Positions 27,221 through 40,240 of a DNA stretch of 64,000 bases are shown here, one piece after another. A program made the translations under genes and the position numbers. Source of the stretch: Acidobacteriota bacterium (GTDB lineage Bacteria; Acidobacteriota; Blastocatellia; RBC074); contig JADJXM010000007.1 of assembly GCA_016715865.1 (NCBI GenBank), positions 10,001 to 74,000 on the forward strand. Reading direction: 5' to 3'. The notes under the pieces were generated by a model. It did not search any database. It was given only the letters and a program-made list of their open reading frames with translations, and had not been told where the DNA came from. The stretch's first letter is position 1; each line of letters begins with the position of its first letter.

Positions 27221-28465
27221 ATGATTGCCGTCATCAACATCTCGCAACTCGTCACCCTGAGCGGGCCGCAGCGTCCGCGCACAGGCCCTGCAATGCGCGA
27301 TCTTTCAATAATCGAGAACGGTGTTCTGATAGTTCGGGACGAAAAAGTCTCAGAAGCTGGGAATTGGGATAAACTGGCCGGCAGAATTCCTGAAAATGCC
27401 CAGGTGGTCGACGCCGGAGGACGCATCGTCATGCCGGGCTTTGTCGACGCGCATACTCACCCCGTCTTCGGAGGCAATCGCGCAGATGAGTTCGAAATGC
27501 GAGCTGCAGGGAAAACCTATCAACAGATCGCGGCTTCCGGCGGCGGCATCAACTCGACCGTCGAACGAACCCGCAGAGCTGATGAAGGCGAACTGATGCT
27601 GGCCGGTCGTCGCTATGCCGGCTGGTTCATACGAAACGGGACGACAACGATCGAGGCGAAATCCGGTTACGGTCTGACCCTCGAAGACGAATTGAGGCTG
27701 CTCAGCGTCATCCGCCGTCTGAATGATGATACCGATCTCGACTACGTTCCGACATTTCTCGGCGCCCATGCGATTCCACTCGAGTTCGAGGGCCGAACGG
27801 AAGACTATGTCGATCTGGTCATCCACAAAATGATACCGAAAGTAGCCGAGGAACGGATGGCCGAATTTTGCGATGTCTTTTGCGAGGAAGGCGCATTCAC
27901 TGTGGGTCAGTCGAGGCGGATTCTGCAGGCCGCGCGCAAGGCCGGCATGAAACTGCGAGTGCACGCTGATCAGTTGACGAAAGGAGGCGGAGCCGAGCTG
28001 GCCGCTGAGTTGCGGGCCGTCACCGCCGACCATCTCGAGCATACCGATATTGAGGGCATGAGCTTGTTGAGAATGGCCGGCGTTCAGCCCGTCCTGCTTC
28101 CCGCTTCGGTGCTCATGCTCGGTTCGAAACAATTCCCGGATGCGCGGAGCATGATCGATGCGGGCCTCGCTGTGGTCATCGCTTCCGATTTCAATCCGGG
28201 ATCATCTCCTGTACCGTCAATGCCACTTGTCCTCTCGCTCGCTTCAACTCAAATGAGGATGACGCCGGCCGAATCGATCACCGCCGCTACGATTAATGCG
28301 GCATACAGCATTAATCGAGGAGATCAGATCGGTTCGCTAGAACCGGGCAAAACCGCCGATTTCGTTATTCACGACTGCTCTGATTATCGTGAGCTGGCTT
28401 ATTTCACGGGTATCGAACACGCTCGTGCCGTATACAAATCCGGCAGGCAGGTCTTTCAACGATGA
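27221..28465 (+). CDS. hutI: Imidazolonepropionase
   Basis: Amidohydrolase that opens imidazolonepropionate to N-formimidoyl-L-glutamate. About 414 residues. PGFVDAHTHPVFGGNRADEF carries the HxH metal site, ASGGGINSTVERTR and HADQLTKGGGAELAAEL are family motifs, and VVIASDFNPGSSPVPSM holds the late Asp. The ATG at 27221 follows the hutG stop by ten bases and gives the usual N-terminus; the frame open from 27188 overlaps hutG. No hutC repressor or histidine transporter is present in the window. Confidence 0.96.
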   Translation: MIAVINISQLVTLSGPQRPRTGPAMRDLSIIENGVLIVRDEKVSEAGNWDKLAGRIPENAQVVDAGGRIVMPGFVDAHTHPVFGGNRADEFEMRAAGKTYQQIAASGGGINSTVERTRRADEGELMLAGRRYAGWFIRNGTTTIEAKSGYGLTLEDELRLLSVIRRLNDDTDLDYVPTFLGAHAIPLEFEGRTEDYVDLVIHKMIPKVAEERMAEFCDVFCEEGAFTVGQSRRILQAARKAGMKLRVHADQLTKGGGAELAAELRAVTADHLEHTDIEGMSLLRMAGVQPVLLPASVLMLGSKQFPDARSMIDAGLAVVIASDFNPGSSPVPSMPLVLSLASTQMRMTPAESITAATINAAYSINRGDQIGSLEPGKTADFVIHDCSDYRELAYFTGIEHARAVYKSGRQVFQR

Positions 28466-28528
28466 GTCATGAAATGATACAACTAATTCCATATTAAAAC
28501 GATTTGTGAGGAGGATATTAGGACCGAT

Positions 28529-28816
28529 ATGGAACAACCGATCTGGAATTTTGAACAGGCTTATTCACACGTTCCGACAGATGAGACCGGAATCAATCTG
28601 CGAGCCTATTTCGACCGCATGGACGATGAAAAGATGCTCCAGTACGATGCTTCATGGTCCGATGATAAGGTCATCGAGTGGGACGGGAACTTCAGAGATG
28701 ACGGATGCCTGATGATCCTCTGCTGCGAACGGGATGTCGAAATCGATGAATATCGTCAGGTTCTCGAAGAGTGCATCAAATACCGTGAGTCGGTGAGGGA
28801 AAAAATCAGGAGTTAA
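28529..28816 (+). CDS. Small acidic protein, unknown function
   Basis: A 95-residue, markedly acidic protein (start MEQPIWNFEQAY, then DETGINLRAYFDRMDDEK). A CLMILCCERDVEIDEYR segment holds a Cys pair and the C-terminus is a probable helix. I do not recognise a family. GGAGG lies about 14 bases and AGGA six bases before the ATG. It follows hutI by 63 bases and could be the last gene of that transcript. The right-hand inverted-repeat begins 16 bases after its stop. Confidence 0.55.
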   Translation: MEQPIWNFEQAYSHVPTDETGINLRAYFDRMDDEKMLQYDASWSDDKVIEWDGNFRDDGCLMILCCERDVEIDEYRQVLEECIKYRESVREKIRS

Positions 28817-28831
28817 CTTCCGGGTGGAGAA

Positions 28832-28989
28832 CACCGCCAAAGAGGCCATGAACAGTCAGGCGAATATGGAGTGCGGCGGCCCGGCGCCGCTTTGGTACTA
28901 CTTTTAGATTTTGGTTTAAGGAATACCAAAGCGGCGCCGGGCCGCCGCACTCCATATTCGCCTGACTGTTCATGGCCTCTTTGGCGGTG
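28832..28989. repeat. Perfect 66-bp inverted repeat (GGAGTGCGGCGGCCCGGCG family)
   Basis: Arms at 28832-28897 and 28924-28989 are exact reverse complements, separated by 26 bases. It occupies the convergent gap between the small acidic protein and the six-heme cytochrome. Both arms contain ATGGAGTGCGGCGGCCCGG and GCCAAAGAGGCCATGA motifs. A degenerate copy is at 38661-38768. Perfect arms suggest recent mobility or maintenance by gene conversion between arms. Function unknown. Confidence 0.95.
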
Positions 28990-28998
28990 AAATCCCTA

Positions 28999-30006
28999 TC
29001 AATACTCGCAGGTCTCGCTGTGAACGGTGTATGGTTTGACGAATTTGAATGACCCTTCAGGGTTATGGCATTCAGTACAGATGGGAGCTCGCAGGATGCG
29101 GCGGTGGCGTAAGCTTGCATTCGTAGCGGTATGCACCTGGTGACAGTTTATGCAGGTAATCGATTCGTCACCGTTGATGACCACATCGCGGACATTACGA
29201 TAGATGTGCCTGTCACCGGGGTTCAGATTCTGATCATCAGCTTTCGAAAAATCGACTTCGAAATCCTGAAAGAGATTGTCTCCTGAAATGAAAGTATTCG
29301 GATAAGGCAGCCCTGTCGATCTGGACTTACCACCACGCAAGTGGCATTGGGCACAGAGTGAGGTGATCACCTGTGCCTCTTTTCTTCTCTTCTTCGAGAG
29401 GAGCACAAGCGTCGTGTCCTTTGTGTGCCCCAGGTCCACGTCACCGTGGCACGAATAACAATCGAGCGCGTAGGCATTGAAGGCCAGGCTCGCCTGATCG
29501 ACGGCGGTGGCATGGCAGCCGGCGCATCGTTTATCGAACTTGCCCTTCTCCCATTGCGGTTTTTCGTTACCCTGCCAGCTTTCGACCCTGCCTTCACGGT
29601 TCATGACGGCATGCGCATTGAGTATATCGAATTTCCCGTACCCTGATTTTTTGAGAAACCCGATATGCTTGCGGATGCCGATCAGGAATTCGATCTCAGG
29701 TTCGAGGCTGGCCAGTGACTGCTGAGTCTTGAGAATGTCGTCCCATCCGGCCTGGAGCTTGCGATCGCGAATTGTTCGAGTATGAGCATTATCCTGCCAG
29801 GTCGGGCCGATATCGCTGCGATGACAAAAGAGGCATTCGTCGCCCTGAACGTATTGTGGAATCTGGCCACCGACATGATTTCCGCCCCACGCCTTCGGAT
29901 CGAGAGCCTTTTTCGTCTCCTGGCCGCTAGTCACGGTGTTGAAAAGAAAAGCCCCTGTCACAATCAGGGCTGCGAGCTTGATCATCGAGACTTTTGAGAA
30001 GACCAT
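28999..30006 (-). CDS. Exported six-heme c-type cytochrome
   Basis: About 335 residues with a signal peptide (IKLAALIVTGAFLFNTVTSG) and six CxxCH heme-binding motifs: CLFCH, CAGCH, CYSCH, CAQCH, CINCH and CTECH, spaced from residue 58 to about 314. Extra His residues could act as distal ligands. It is a periplasmic or extracellular electron carrier, possibly with an oxidoreductase role. The ATG at 30006 shares a base with the stop of the upstream peroxidase gene (TGATG), implying translational coupling; the two likely exchange electrons. Confidence 0.92.
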   Translation of the reverse strand: MVFSKVSMIKLAALIVTGAFLFNTVTSGQETKKALDPKAWGGNHVGGQIPQYVQGDECLFCHRSDIGPTWQDNAHTRTIRDRKLQAGWDDILKTQQSLASLEPEIEFLIGIRKHIGFLKKSGYGKFDILNAHAVMNREGRVESWQGNEKPQWEKGKFDKRCAGCHATAVDQASLAFNAYALDCYSCHGDVDLGHTKDTTLVLLSKKRRKEAQVITSLCAQCHLRGGKSRSTGLPYPNTFISGDNLFQDFEVDFSKADDQNLNPGDRHIYRNVRDVVINGDESITCINCHQVHTATNASLRHRRILRAPICTECHNPEGSFKFVKPYTVHSETCEY

Positions 30007-31346
30007 CAAAACCCCCGGCTGAGATCCTCGTTGAGCGATTTGAGAAATGCCGCGAGCGGTGTGATGTCAGTCTTCGAGATGCGAATTCCGGGCAGTGCAT
30101 CATCCGCCTGCCTGATCTTTCCCCGCCGCGCCATCTCGCCGAGCAGCATCAACTCATCCAGAACCTGCTCGATCGTATTCAGTGAGCCGTTATGCAGGTA
30201 TGGATATGAATAATTCAGATTTCTCAGCGATGGAGTCTTGAATGTGCCGATCATGCGTCGCAGGAAGCGTTCGTCACTCTCTTCCCTTCGTCGGAGGGGC
30301 GAAGTCTTGAGATCGACGAAGTTCCAGTACCCGAGATCGGCATCCTGCGGCTTATGCCGGGAGGGAGTTTCTCGCAGACGCATCGACGGGCGTATGGCTT
30401 CACCTGCATCGGGGATCTCCAGATAAACGAATTCGCCCTCACCATGTATATCGTCATATTCACGCTGGGCCACGCCGAGGTTGTGGAAAGTCAGGTCAGT
30501 GAAATAGGGTGGAGCGTGACAGGTCACACAGTTGCCGCTGGAAGCGGTCTGATCTGAAGCATTGAAGATCCTCAGACCGTCGAGCTCAGTTTTTCCGAAT
30601 CCCTGAATCCACCGGACAGTCCCCTTCGATTCGAGCGCTGCGATACCGGTGAGCTGACGCCTGCCGAATTCGGCCGGCGACTCTCCTGCGGAAGGCTCTG
30701 ACGGCAGGCCATTAAGGCTGATGAATTGATCGTACGGGCTGTCACGTCGCGATCGCAATGTTCGTAGAAACTCCGCGACCGCGCGCGCCATCAGATCGAT
30801 CCGCTCTTTCCGATCGATCTTCGCCAGATCGACATTGAAGACCAATTTGAACTGCTCGCGATACGAAATGCCCTGCCCTTTTTCGTCAAGCAGGACACGG
30901 CTGGCCTGCTCGAAGGCTTCGTCCTCTTCGCCGGGCAGCCATCCCATCGTTCGGCCGGAGATGGTTCCGCGCACCAGATCCTCGATCGAACTGAATTCGC
31001 CGTCGTGATGAAGCTGCGGCATGATGGCTACATCCAGCAGAGTTGGCGAATTTCGAAGCCCCAGCCGCCGAGGATCCTGCGATCGGGATGAAACCCAGCT
31101 TTTATTGAAGAAATCCGTGAATGAACGGAGTCCCTGCGGATCTTCATTGAAGAGATGGCAATTACTGCAGCTGGCCGGGAGGTCCCCTTTCGTCGTCGAA
31201 AATCGTGTATCCCGAAATAATCGCTCACCAAGCCGGACGACCGGCGAAATTTCACGCACCGCGGCAGTCACTGGTCGATCATCCACATAGAGGAAGCCAA
31301 GCCCGGAAAATCCGATGCAGGCTGCCAAAATGAAACGTTTCAGCAT
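30006..31346 (-). CDS. Exported di-heme cytochrome c peroxidase family protein
   Basis: A 446-residue protein with signal peptide and two heme motifs: CSNCH at residue 60 and CVTCH at residue 273, as in the di-heme cytochrome c peroxidase/MauG superfamily. Family segments include RLGERLFRDTRFS, NSPTLLDV...LHHDGEFSSIEDL, and the terminal KTPSLRNLNYSYPYLHNGSLNTIEQVLDE. It may reduce peroxide or oxidise a protein substrate; the sequence does not decide. It shares a base with the downstream six-heme cytochrome gene. Confidence 0.9.
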   Translation of the reverse strand: MLKRFILAACIGFSGLGFLYVDDRPVTAAVREISPVVRLGERLFRDTRFSTTKGDLPASCSNCHLFNEDPQGLRSFTDFFNKSWVSSRSQDPRRLGLRNSPTLLDVAIMPQLHHDGEFSSIEDLVRGTISGRTMGWLPGEEDEAFEQASRVLLDEKGQGISYREQFKLVFNVDLAKIDRKERIDLMARAVAEFLRTLRSRRDSPYDQFISLNGLPSEPSAGESPAEFGRRQLTGIAALESKGTVRWIQGFGKTELDGLRIFNASDQTASSGNCVTCHAPPYFTDLTFHNLGVAQREYDDIHGEGEFVYLEIPDAGEAIRPSMRLRETPSRHKPQDADLGYWNFVDLKTSPLRRREESDERFLRRMIGTFKTPSLRNLNYSYPYLHNGSLNTIEQVLDELMLLGEMARRGKIRQADDALPGIRISKTDITPLAAFLKSLNEDLSRGF

Positions 31347-31367
31347 CTCCGAATACCACCTTATTTC

Positions 31368-31418
31368 GAATTAAACGCCAAGCCCCCAGGCTATCCTGGT
31401 GGCCCTGGCGTTTAATTC
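31368..31418. terminator. Palindromic hairpin, likely terminator or repeat
   Basis: GAATTAAACGCCA (31368-31380) pairs with TGGCGTTTAATTC (31406-31418), with an inner CCAGG/CCTGG stem. It lies just after the stop of the minus-strand gene at 31429 and before the peroxidase gene. The GCCAAG/TTTGGCG wording also links it to the intergenic repeat family. Confidence 0.55.
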
Positions 31419-31428
31419 CGAGCGTAAA

Positions 31429-32385
31429 TTATTCGACCTTCGAGAAGACTGCATTCCCAAGTCGAACGAACGGTCCACCATCTTCAGACAATTCTTCCGT
31501 CACGGTGAAGGAATGCGCGGCAACGATAGAGATCGTCCGTTTGAGCTGCAGTTTCTGTCCTTTGACCTGAACCGGTTCGACTGTAAAGCGGATCGAAATC
31601 GGGCTCGACCAGTCGCCGCGGCTGTTCAATGCGACGCCGCCGGCCAGCTTTTCGGAATAGCTCAGAGACTTCGAGGCTTCATCAAAGCTGATGACGAGGG
31701 TCTCCTTGTATGCGCCGCCTTCGTGAGTCCCCTGGATTACTCCATCGACGGACTTTCCGTCAGCGCGTTTCGTGAAGGTCACAACGCCTTCTCGCGGAGC
31801 GGGGCCAAGACCTGATTCACGTCCGACATACTTGAACGACCATTTTCCGACAAAATAATCGATCGATTGTTTCTGCTGGGGCTGATCGACGGAGGGCCTG
31901 CGTGCCTGCTGAGCTCGTGCCTGTCCGCCGCCACCTGCACCTCCGCCCGCCGCTGCCGGAGCCGCCTGCCCGGAGGATAGCGGAGACTCGGTATCGGCGC
32001 TCACGCGTTTGAGATCGACATCGAAAGTGAAAGCCTGGCCGCCGAAATCTATCGCGCCCTGCCCCTTCATTGCCTCGCCTGCCAATGTAAAGGTGTAATT
32101 GATCGTGATCAGAGCCTGCGGCGTCTCAACATCCGCCCTGGCCGTCATCTTGTCGCCGTCGACCTTAATATCCTTGAGTTCGACTTCCTGACCGGGGCGC
32201 ATCCCCTGAGATCGGCCGACATAATCGTCACCGTTCTTCTTGATGATCATGACCGTCGGGCGCTCACCCTGAGGCGATTGCAGCTTGCCTTCCCAACGGC
32301 CGACCAGCTTGTCCTGCGCCAGAAGTGAAAGCGAAAGCATCTGTAGCAGCGCGATGATCCCGACAGCGATTACTAATCGTCGCAT
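31429..32385 (-). CDS. Exported protein of unknown function, two similar beta-rich halves
   Basis: About 318 residues. The signal peptide is MRRLVIAVGIIALLQMLSLSLLAQ. Two beta-rich domains flank a Gly/Ala/Gln linker (AAPAAAGGGAGGGGQARAQQ): an N-terminal VGRWEGKLQSPQGERPTVMI-like half and a C-terminal FVGKWSFKYVGRESGLG half. They look like lipocalin-type or calycin-like sheets, repeated in tandem. I do not recognise a named family. GGAGG lies eight bases before the ATG at 32385; a TTG at 32400 is also in frame but overlaps that site. Confidence 0.7.
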   Translation of the reverse strand: MRRLVIAVGIIALLQMLSLSLLAQDKLVGRWEGKLQSPQGERPTVMIIKKNGDDYVGRSQGMRPGQEVELKDIKVDGDKMTARADVETPQALITINYTFTLAGEAMKGQGAIDFGGQAFTFDVDLKRVSADTESPLSSGQAAPAAAGGGAGGGGQARAQQARRPSVDQPQQKQSIDYFVGKWSFKYVGRESGLGPAPREGVVTFTKRADGKSVDGVIQGTHEGGAYKETLVISFDEASKSLSYSEKLAGGVALNSRGDWSSPISIRFTVEPVQVKGQKLQLKRTISIVAAHSFTVTEELSEDGGPFVRLGNAVFSKVE

Positions 32386-32487
32386 TGAATATTCCTCCAA
32401 AAGATAGTGCTTAATTTTTATAAGAGTGCAAATTGCGTTATATCCGTAACCCTGAAAGAGGAGAAGTTAGCCACGAATGACCATGAA

Positions 32488-33471
<984 letters not shown>

Positions 33472-33504
33472 ATCAGGGCCTCCAGGCGGGGAAATGGATA
33501 TTTA

Positions 33505-33575
33505 GTCGCAAGGGCCGCAAAGCAGGCAAAGTAGAGAAAAATCCCCATGCCGTCCTTGCGACCCTTGCGATTAAA
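33505..33575. repeat. Intergenic repeat of the TTTGCG/CCTTGCGA type
   Basis: TAGTCGCAAGGGCCGCAAAG and, 20 bases on, CCTTGCGACCCTTGCGATTAA form an imperfect inverted pair in the gap between the VOC and amidohydrolase genes. It belongs to the same loose family as 1992-2055. Confidence 0.5.
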
Positions 33576-33583
33576 TTGATGCT

Positions 33584-35098
<1,515 letters not shown>

Positions 35099-35180
35099 AT
35101 TTGATAAACTCCTTAGTTGGGGTTACAGAACAGGTAAGGTGAGACGTGGGGAGCCCGGCCGGGTTCCCCACTCTTCGCCG

Positions 35181-36521
35181 CTACTTCCCGGCTTTCTGCA
35201 TCGCCAGATTCTGACTGTCTATGGTGTAATCGATCCAGCCAATCATCATCTCTTCCCACGTCTGATCGCCCCAGCGGACTGTCTGCGTCGGATCAGGGTT
35301 GAATCTGTTGTTGGCCGAGTTGTCGAAGTGCGCGACACAGTCGATTCGACTGCCTTTCGGGACGGCTATCGGCTCTTTGACCAGATAAACGAGTTGCCAG
35401 TTGAAATCATACTTCGGCACGCGCAGCAGGATCTTCGAAGTCCCGTCGGGATAGACCAGCTTGTATTCGAAATCCTTGCCGCGGACGTGCATATGCGGCA
35501 TGAACATATGAAGGTGGACATCCTCATCGAAGGTCATCGAGGAGCGTGATTCGAAGTTCGAGTCGCCCGGCGGGATGACCAGCTTGCGCGGATCGGTGGT
35601 CACGCCCTTGGTGATGACCCGCTTCTCGACAGGGCCTTTGTTGAACCAGATGCCTACCTTGGTCTGATCCTTGGCGGCGGTCCCGGTTGTGGTGTAATGC
35701 ATCTGGAAGATGAGGACCGAGCCCTTCTTGACCAGCTTCGCATTGCCGGGTCGCAAATTGAGCGGAGTCATTCCCGGTGCCCAACCGATCAGCATGCCAT
35801 CCGGATTGGTTCCACGACGCTGGTTGCGCTGCGGATCCCGGGATTCTCCTCTTTCAGGATTGATCGCGCGCTGATTGAATTTGATCTCACCGGCCGGAGG
35901 CAGTGGTCCCTGATCAGGTTCGCGCACGCTGATGATGACGTGGTGCACAACGCTCGGGTCGCCGCGCTTGATCTCGGCATATTGAATGTACTTGTCTTCC
36001 GTGAAATTGGTCGGAACCGCGTAATATTTGTACTCCACGGTGCCGTCGGCAGGGATCTCCGCCACGTCGGTCATCGAGAGGACAACATCCGGCTCACCAT
36101 ATTTCCATCCTGTATCGGGAAATTTCGGCGCCGGCGGCAGATCCTTCGGATCGCCTTCCTTCGCGCCGCTATCCACCCAGGTACGGATCGTGTCGATCTC
36201 AGCCTGTGTCAGCCGCGAATCATTGAGAAATTCACCATGATTCGGGTCGGCATACCAGGGCGGCATCTCACGCTCGACCACCTTCTCACGAATCGACTTG
36301 GCCCACGGTCGGACCTCTTTATAGCTTAAAAATGCCATCGGCGCCGTTTCTCCGGGTCGATGACACGATGCACAGTTTTCAAATATGATCGGCGCCACAT
36401 CCTTATTGAATGTCACAGTCGCGGTCGAATTGTCCGCTGTTACGCTGAAACTCAGAGCGACGGCGGCTCCTGCTGCTACAAGACACATCAGGCTGCGTCT
36501 GGCTCGGGCAAAATTCATCAT
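35181..36521 (-). CDS. Exported cytochrome c and copper-monooxygenase-like protein
   Basis: A 446-residue protein with signal peptide (LMCLVAAGAAVALSFSVTA). Residues 36-110 form a cytochrome-c-like domain (DVAPIIFENCASCHRPGETAPM, single CxxCH at 50-54). The rest resembles the copper type II ascorbate-dependent monooxygenase C-terminal fold, with His-rich DVHLHMFMPHMHVRGKDF near residue 335-350 that could bind copper, and Met-rich neighbours. Its role is unknown; an oxidase fed by the heme domain is plausible. GGAGG lies five bases before the ATG. It is first in the group with the amidohydrolase. Confidence 0.83.
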   Translation of the reverse strand: MMNFARARRSLMCLVAAGAAVALSFSVTADNSTATVTFNKDVAPIIFENCASCHRPGETAPMAFLSYKEVRPWAKSIREKVVEREMPPWYADPNHGEFLNDSRLTQAEIDTIRTWVDSGAKEGDPKDLPPAPKFPDTGWKYGEPDVVLSMTDVAEIPADGTVEYKYYAVPTNFTEDKYIQYAEIKRGDPSVVHHVIISVREPDQGPLPPAGEIKFNQRAINPERGESRDPQRNQRRGTNPDGMLIGWAPGMTPLNLRPGNAKLVKKGSVLIFQMHYTTTGTAAKDQTKVGIWFNKGPVEKRVITKGVTTDPRKLVIPPGDSNFESRSSMTFDEDVHLHMFMPHMHVRGKDFEYKLVYPDGTSKILLRVPKYDFNWQLVYLVKEPIAVPKGSRIDCVAHFDNSANNRFNPDPTQTVRWGDQTWEEMMIGWIDYTIDSQNLAMQKAGK

Positions 36522-36980
36522 TGTTCCTCCAAAATGGTCTAACTGTATTGGTCTATCTCTATTGGTCTAAGACAATTGCAGGGAAGGGTATGAACACTGA
36601 CATTATATCCTGCCACTTAAATCATGGCTAAGGAAAAAACCTTTCTTTTACTTCTTTAAAATTTTATACGCAAAGACACCAAATGGAGGCGCCAAGATGG
36701 CCAAGAATATCAGACTGAAGAACCATCCTATATTAATTAGCCAGGTGATTAAATGCGACTATTGCCTTTATTCGATTCGGCCTTGCGTTTCACTCTGTCT
36801 CTCCTGGTCGAAAATTTTCGACCGGAGAAGAAGAGCTTATAAATTAGTCGATTCCAGGTTCACTCAGTGTCTCCGGGTCAAATATCGCGGAGGAGAAAAG
36901 GGGGGTTCGATAAAGGTTACCGAATTTATGGCGCGAATCGGCATTACTCAAAAAATTTGTTCTTGAGGTGCGGCACATCC
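36522..36980. other. 459-base intergenic region with repeats, no supported gene
   Basis: The gap is AT-rich for this genome. It holds a short direct repeat (TATTGGTCTA twice at 36546-36565), a degenerate GCAAAGACACC...GCGCCAAGATGGCC repeat copy near 36670-36705, and an 18-bp perfect palindrome GGTCGAAAATTTTCGACC (36806-36823). The 89-codon frame at 36697 starts within a repeat and encodes nothing recognisable. Confidence 0.5.
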
Positions 36981-38615
<1,635 letters not shown>

Positions 38616-38660
38616 AAAGGTATCTCCTGAATTTTTGTTTAGATCATCAACTACAGATTT

Positions 38661-38768
38661 CAGAAAATATGGAGTGCGACGACCCGGCGTCGCTTTCGCA
38701 TTGATTTAAGAAATTCAGAAAGAGAATACCAGAGCGGCGCCGGGCCGCCGCACTCCACATTCCCTGAC
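38661..38768. repeat. Degenerate copy of the GGAGTGCGGCGG inverted repeat
   Basis: Arms at about 38661-38702 and 38726-38768 match the 28832-28989 element (ATGGAGTGCG and GGCGCCGGGCCGCCGCACTCC) with several substitutions. The right arm stops at the TAA of the acyltransferase gene. It separates that gene from the downstream amidohydrolase. Confidence 0.75.
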
Positions 38769-39986
38769 TTAATTTTGTTTCCGCTTCCTGATCAGCGCCT
38801 TAAACCTGGAAGAGACGCGCGGATAAATAATCGACATGAGAACCATCGCTCCGATCATCATCACAGCTGCCCCGATCGTTTGCGGTATGTTGAGCGACTT
38901 GTCGTAATATCTGGCCAGCCCATTGTTCCACGCGCTGCCATAGAGAAGCACCAGATGAACGACATATATGAGGAGCGTTCTTCTGCCGACCATGATGATG
39001 ATCGGGTGAACGGTATGAATGCTCGCCGTCACCAACGCCAGCAGTGCATTGAACATCATGACCAGACCGAGCCGCATAATATTCAGTCCGAGCCATGAAA
39101 ATGCAGGCGCATAATGCCCCGGCAGATAATCAGATGCATAGTCCACGAACCGGCTGAAAATGAGGATCGACAGGCTGACGACCGCCAGAACCAGACTGAA
39201 CCGTTTCGGATTTTTCCCGAAATAACCTCGCGCCAGCAGTGTGCCAAGCACTCCCCCGAAAAGTACATAACCTGCCCATGGGATGAGCGGGAAATTCGAC
39301 CCCGTCCCGGCATAGAAATAACCGGCGATCGGCGCCGGAAGGAAATCAGCCCAATTGATCGGTACTGTGAACGGGTAGAGAAAAAAGAAGAATATTCCGC
39401 CCAGCGTAAAAAGCATATAGGCATTAAGCCGGAACTTTTCGGAGATGTACCCGAGGATGACCAGAAAGAGGACCCCGAAACCGATCAACTGCAGCGTATC
39501 GACCGCAAAGAATGTTTTCCATGACTCTTCGGAAACTTTACTGTAGTTGAACGGGTTGAGGGATGGAAACCTGAGGAGGTAACCGAGCGCGACCAATAAC
39601 AAGAACCTCTTGATCCCCTTTGTGATCCGTGGATTCCTTCGAGAAGGTGAAGCAGAGACCGTAAAGAGGTAGATAAATACGGTTCCAGCAGTAAAGAGGA
39701 AGATCGGTGCTGTCAATCCGCGCAGGTAGAGCCAGAGCCAGTAACCAGTCGTCGTGGGATCACGATGGGCTTCGGCCAGAAAAACATCCACCGTATGCCC
39801 CTGAACCATCATTATCACCGCGATCGCGCGCATGAGATCCAGAAAGATGATTCGGCGATGAGTCGAACCATGCAAAATCGCTGCCGCGGACTCCGTCGTC
39901 TTATCGACCACCTCATCTGGCGCTTCAGGTTCTCTCATCCTCGCTTCAACGGTCGAAACGATCTCAGGAACGCGCGATTGTTTCAT
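38769..39986 (-). CDS. Heparan-alpha-glucosaminide N-acetyltransferase-like membrane protein (DUF1624)
   Basis: A 405-residue integral membrane protein with about ten helices. The N-terminal RRIIFLDLMRAIAVIMMVQGHTVDVFL is the hallmark of DUF1624/acyltransferase-3-like proteins, including HGSNAT relatives, with a conserved Arg and His. It probably transfers acyl groups across the inner membrane onto sugars or lipids, but no substrate is known. It is on the minus strand, well separated from the divergent dehydratase gene. Confidence 0.82.
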   Translation of the reverse strand: MKQSRVPEIVSTVEARMREPEAPDEVVDKTTESAAAILHGSTHRRIIFLDLMRAIAVIMMVQGHTVDVFLAEAHRDPTTTGYWLWLYLRGLTAPIFLFTAGTVFIYLFTVSASPSRRNPRITKGIKRFLLLVALGYLLRFPSLNPFNYSKVSEESWKTFFAVDTLQLIGFGVLFLVILGYISEKFRLNAYMLFTLGGIFFFFLYPFTVPINWADFLPAPIAGYFYAGTGSNFPLIPWAGYVLFGGVLGTLLARGYFGKNPKRFSLVLAVVSLSILIFSRFVDYASDYLPGHYAPAFSWLGLNIMRLGLVMMFNALLALVTASIHTVHPIIIMVGRRTLLIYVVHLVLLYGSAWNNGLARYYDKSLNIPQTIGAAVMMIGAMVLMSIIYPRVSSRFKALIRKRKQN

Positions 39987-40240
39987 CTATCTGCCCGCAA
40001 TGAGTCATGAGTAAGATTGATTTTACAGAGTAACACGCGATGGTGAATTTCGCACCCCCCTCTATTTGTCAACTGGATTCACAAACACTTGCATTCCGAA
40101 ACTCAAGTTGCCATCATCATAGCCAACCCGCAAGGGGCGCCGGAATTCTTAATTCACCTGCAGTAGTTTGGCACGCACCAGCAGATCAATTGCCCTGGCA
40201 ACATGGTCCGGATCAGCTGCGTGGGAAAGACGATCGAATT

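Noticed and set aside
36697..36966. Plus-strand 89-codon frame with GGAGG ahead of its ATG
   Set aside because: The binding site and ATG belong to a degenerate GCGCCAAG-type repeat, and the protein has no recognisable pattern.
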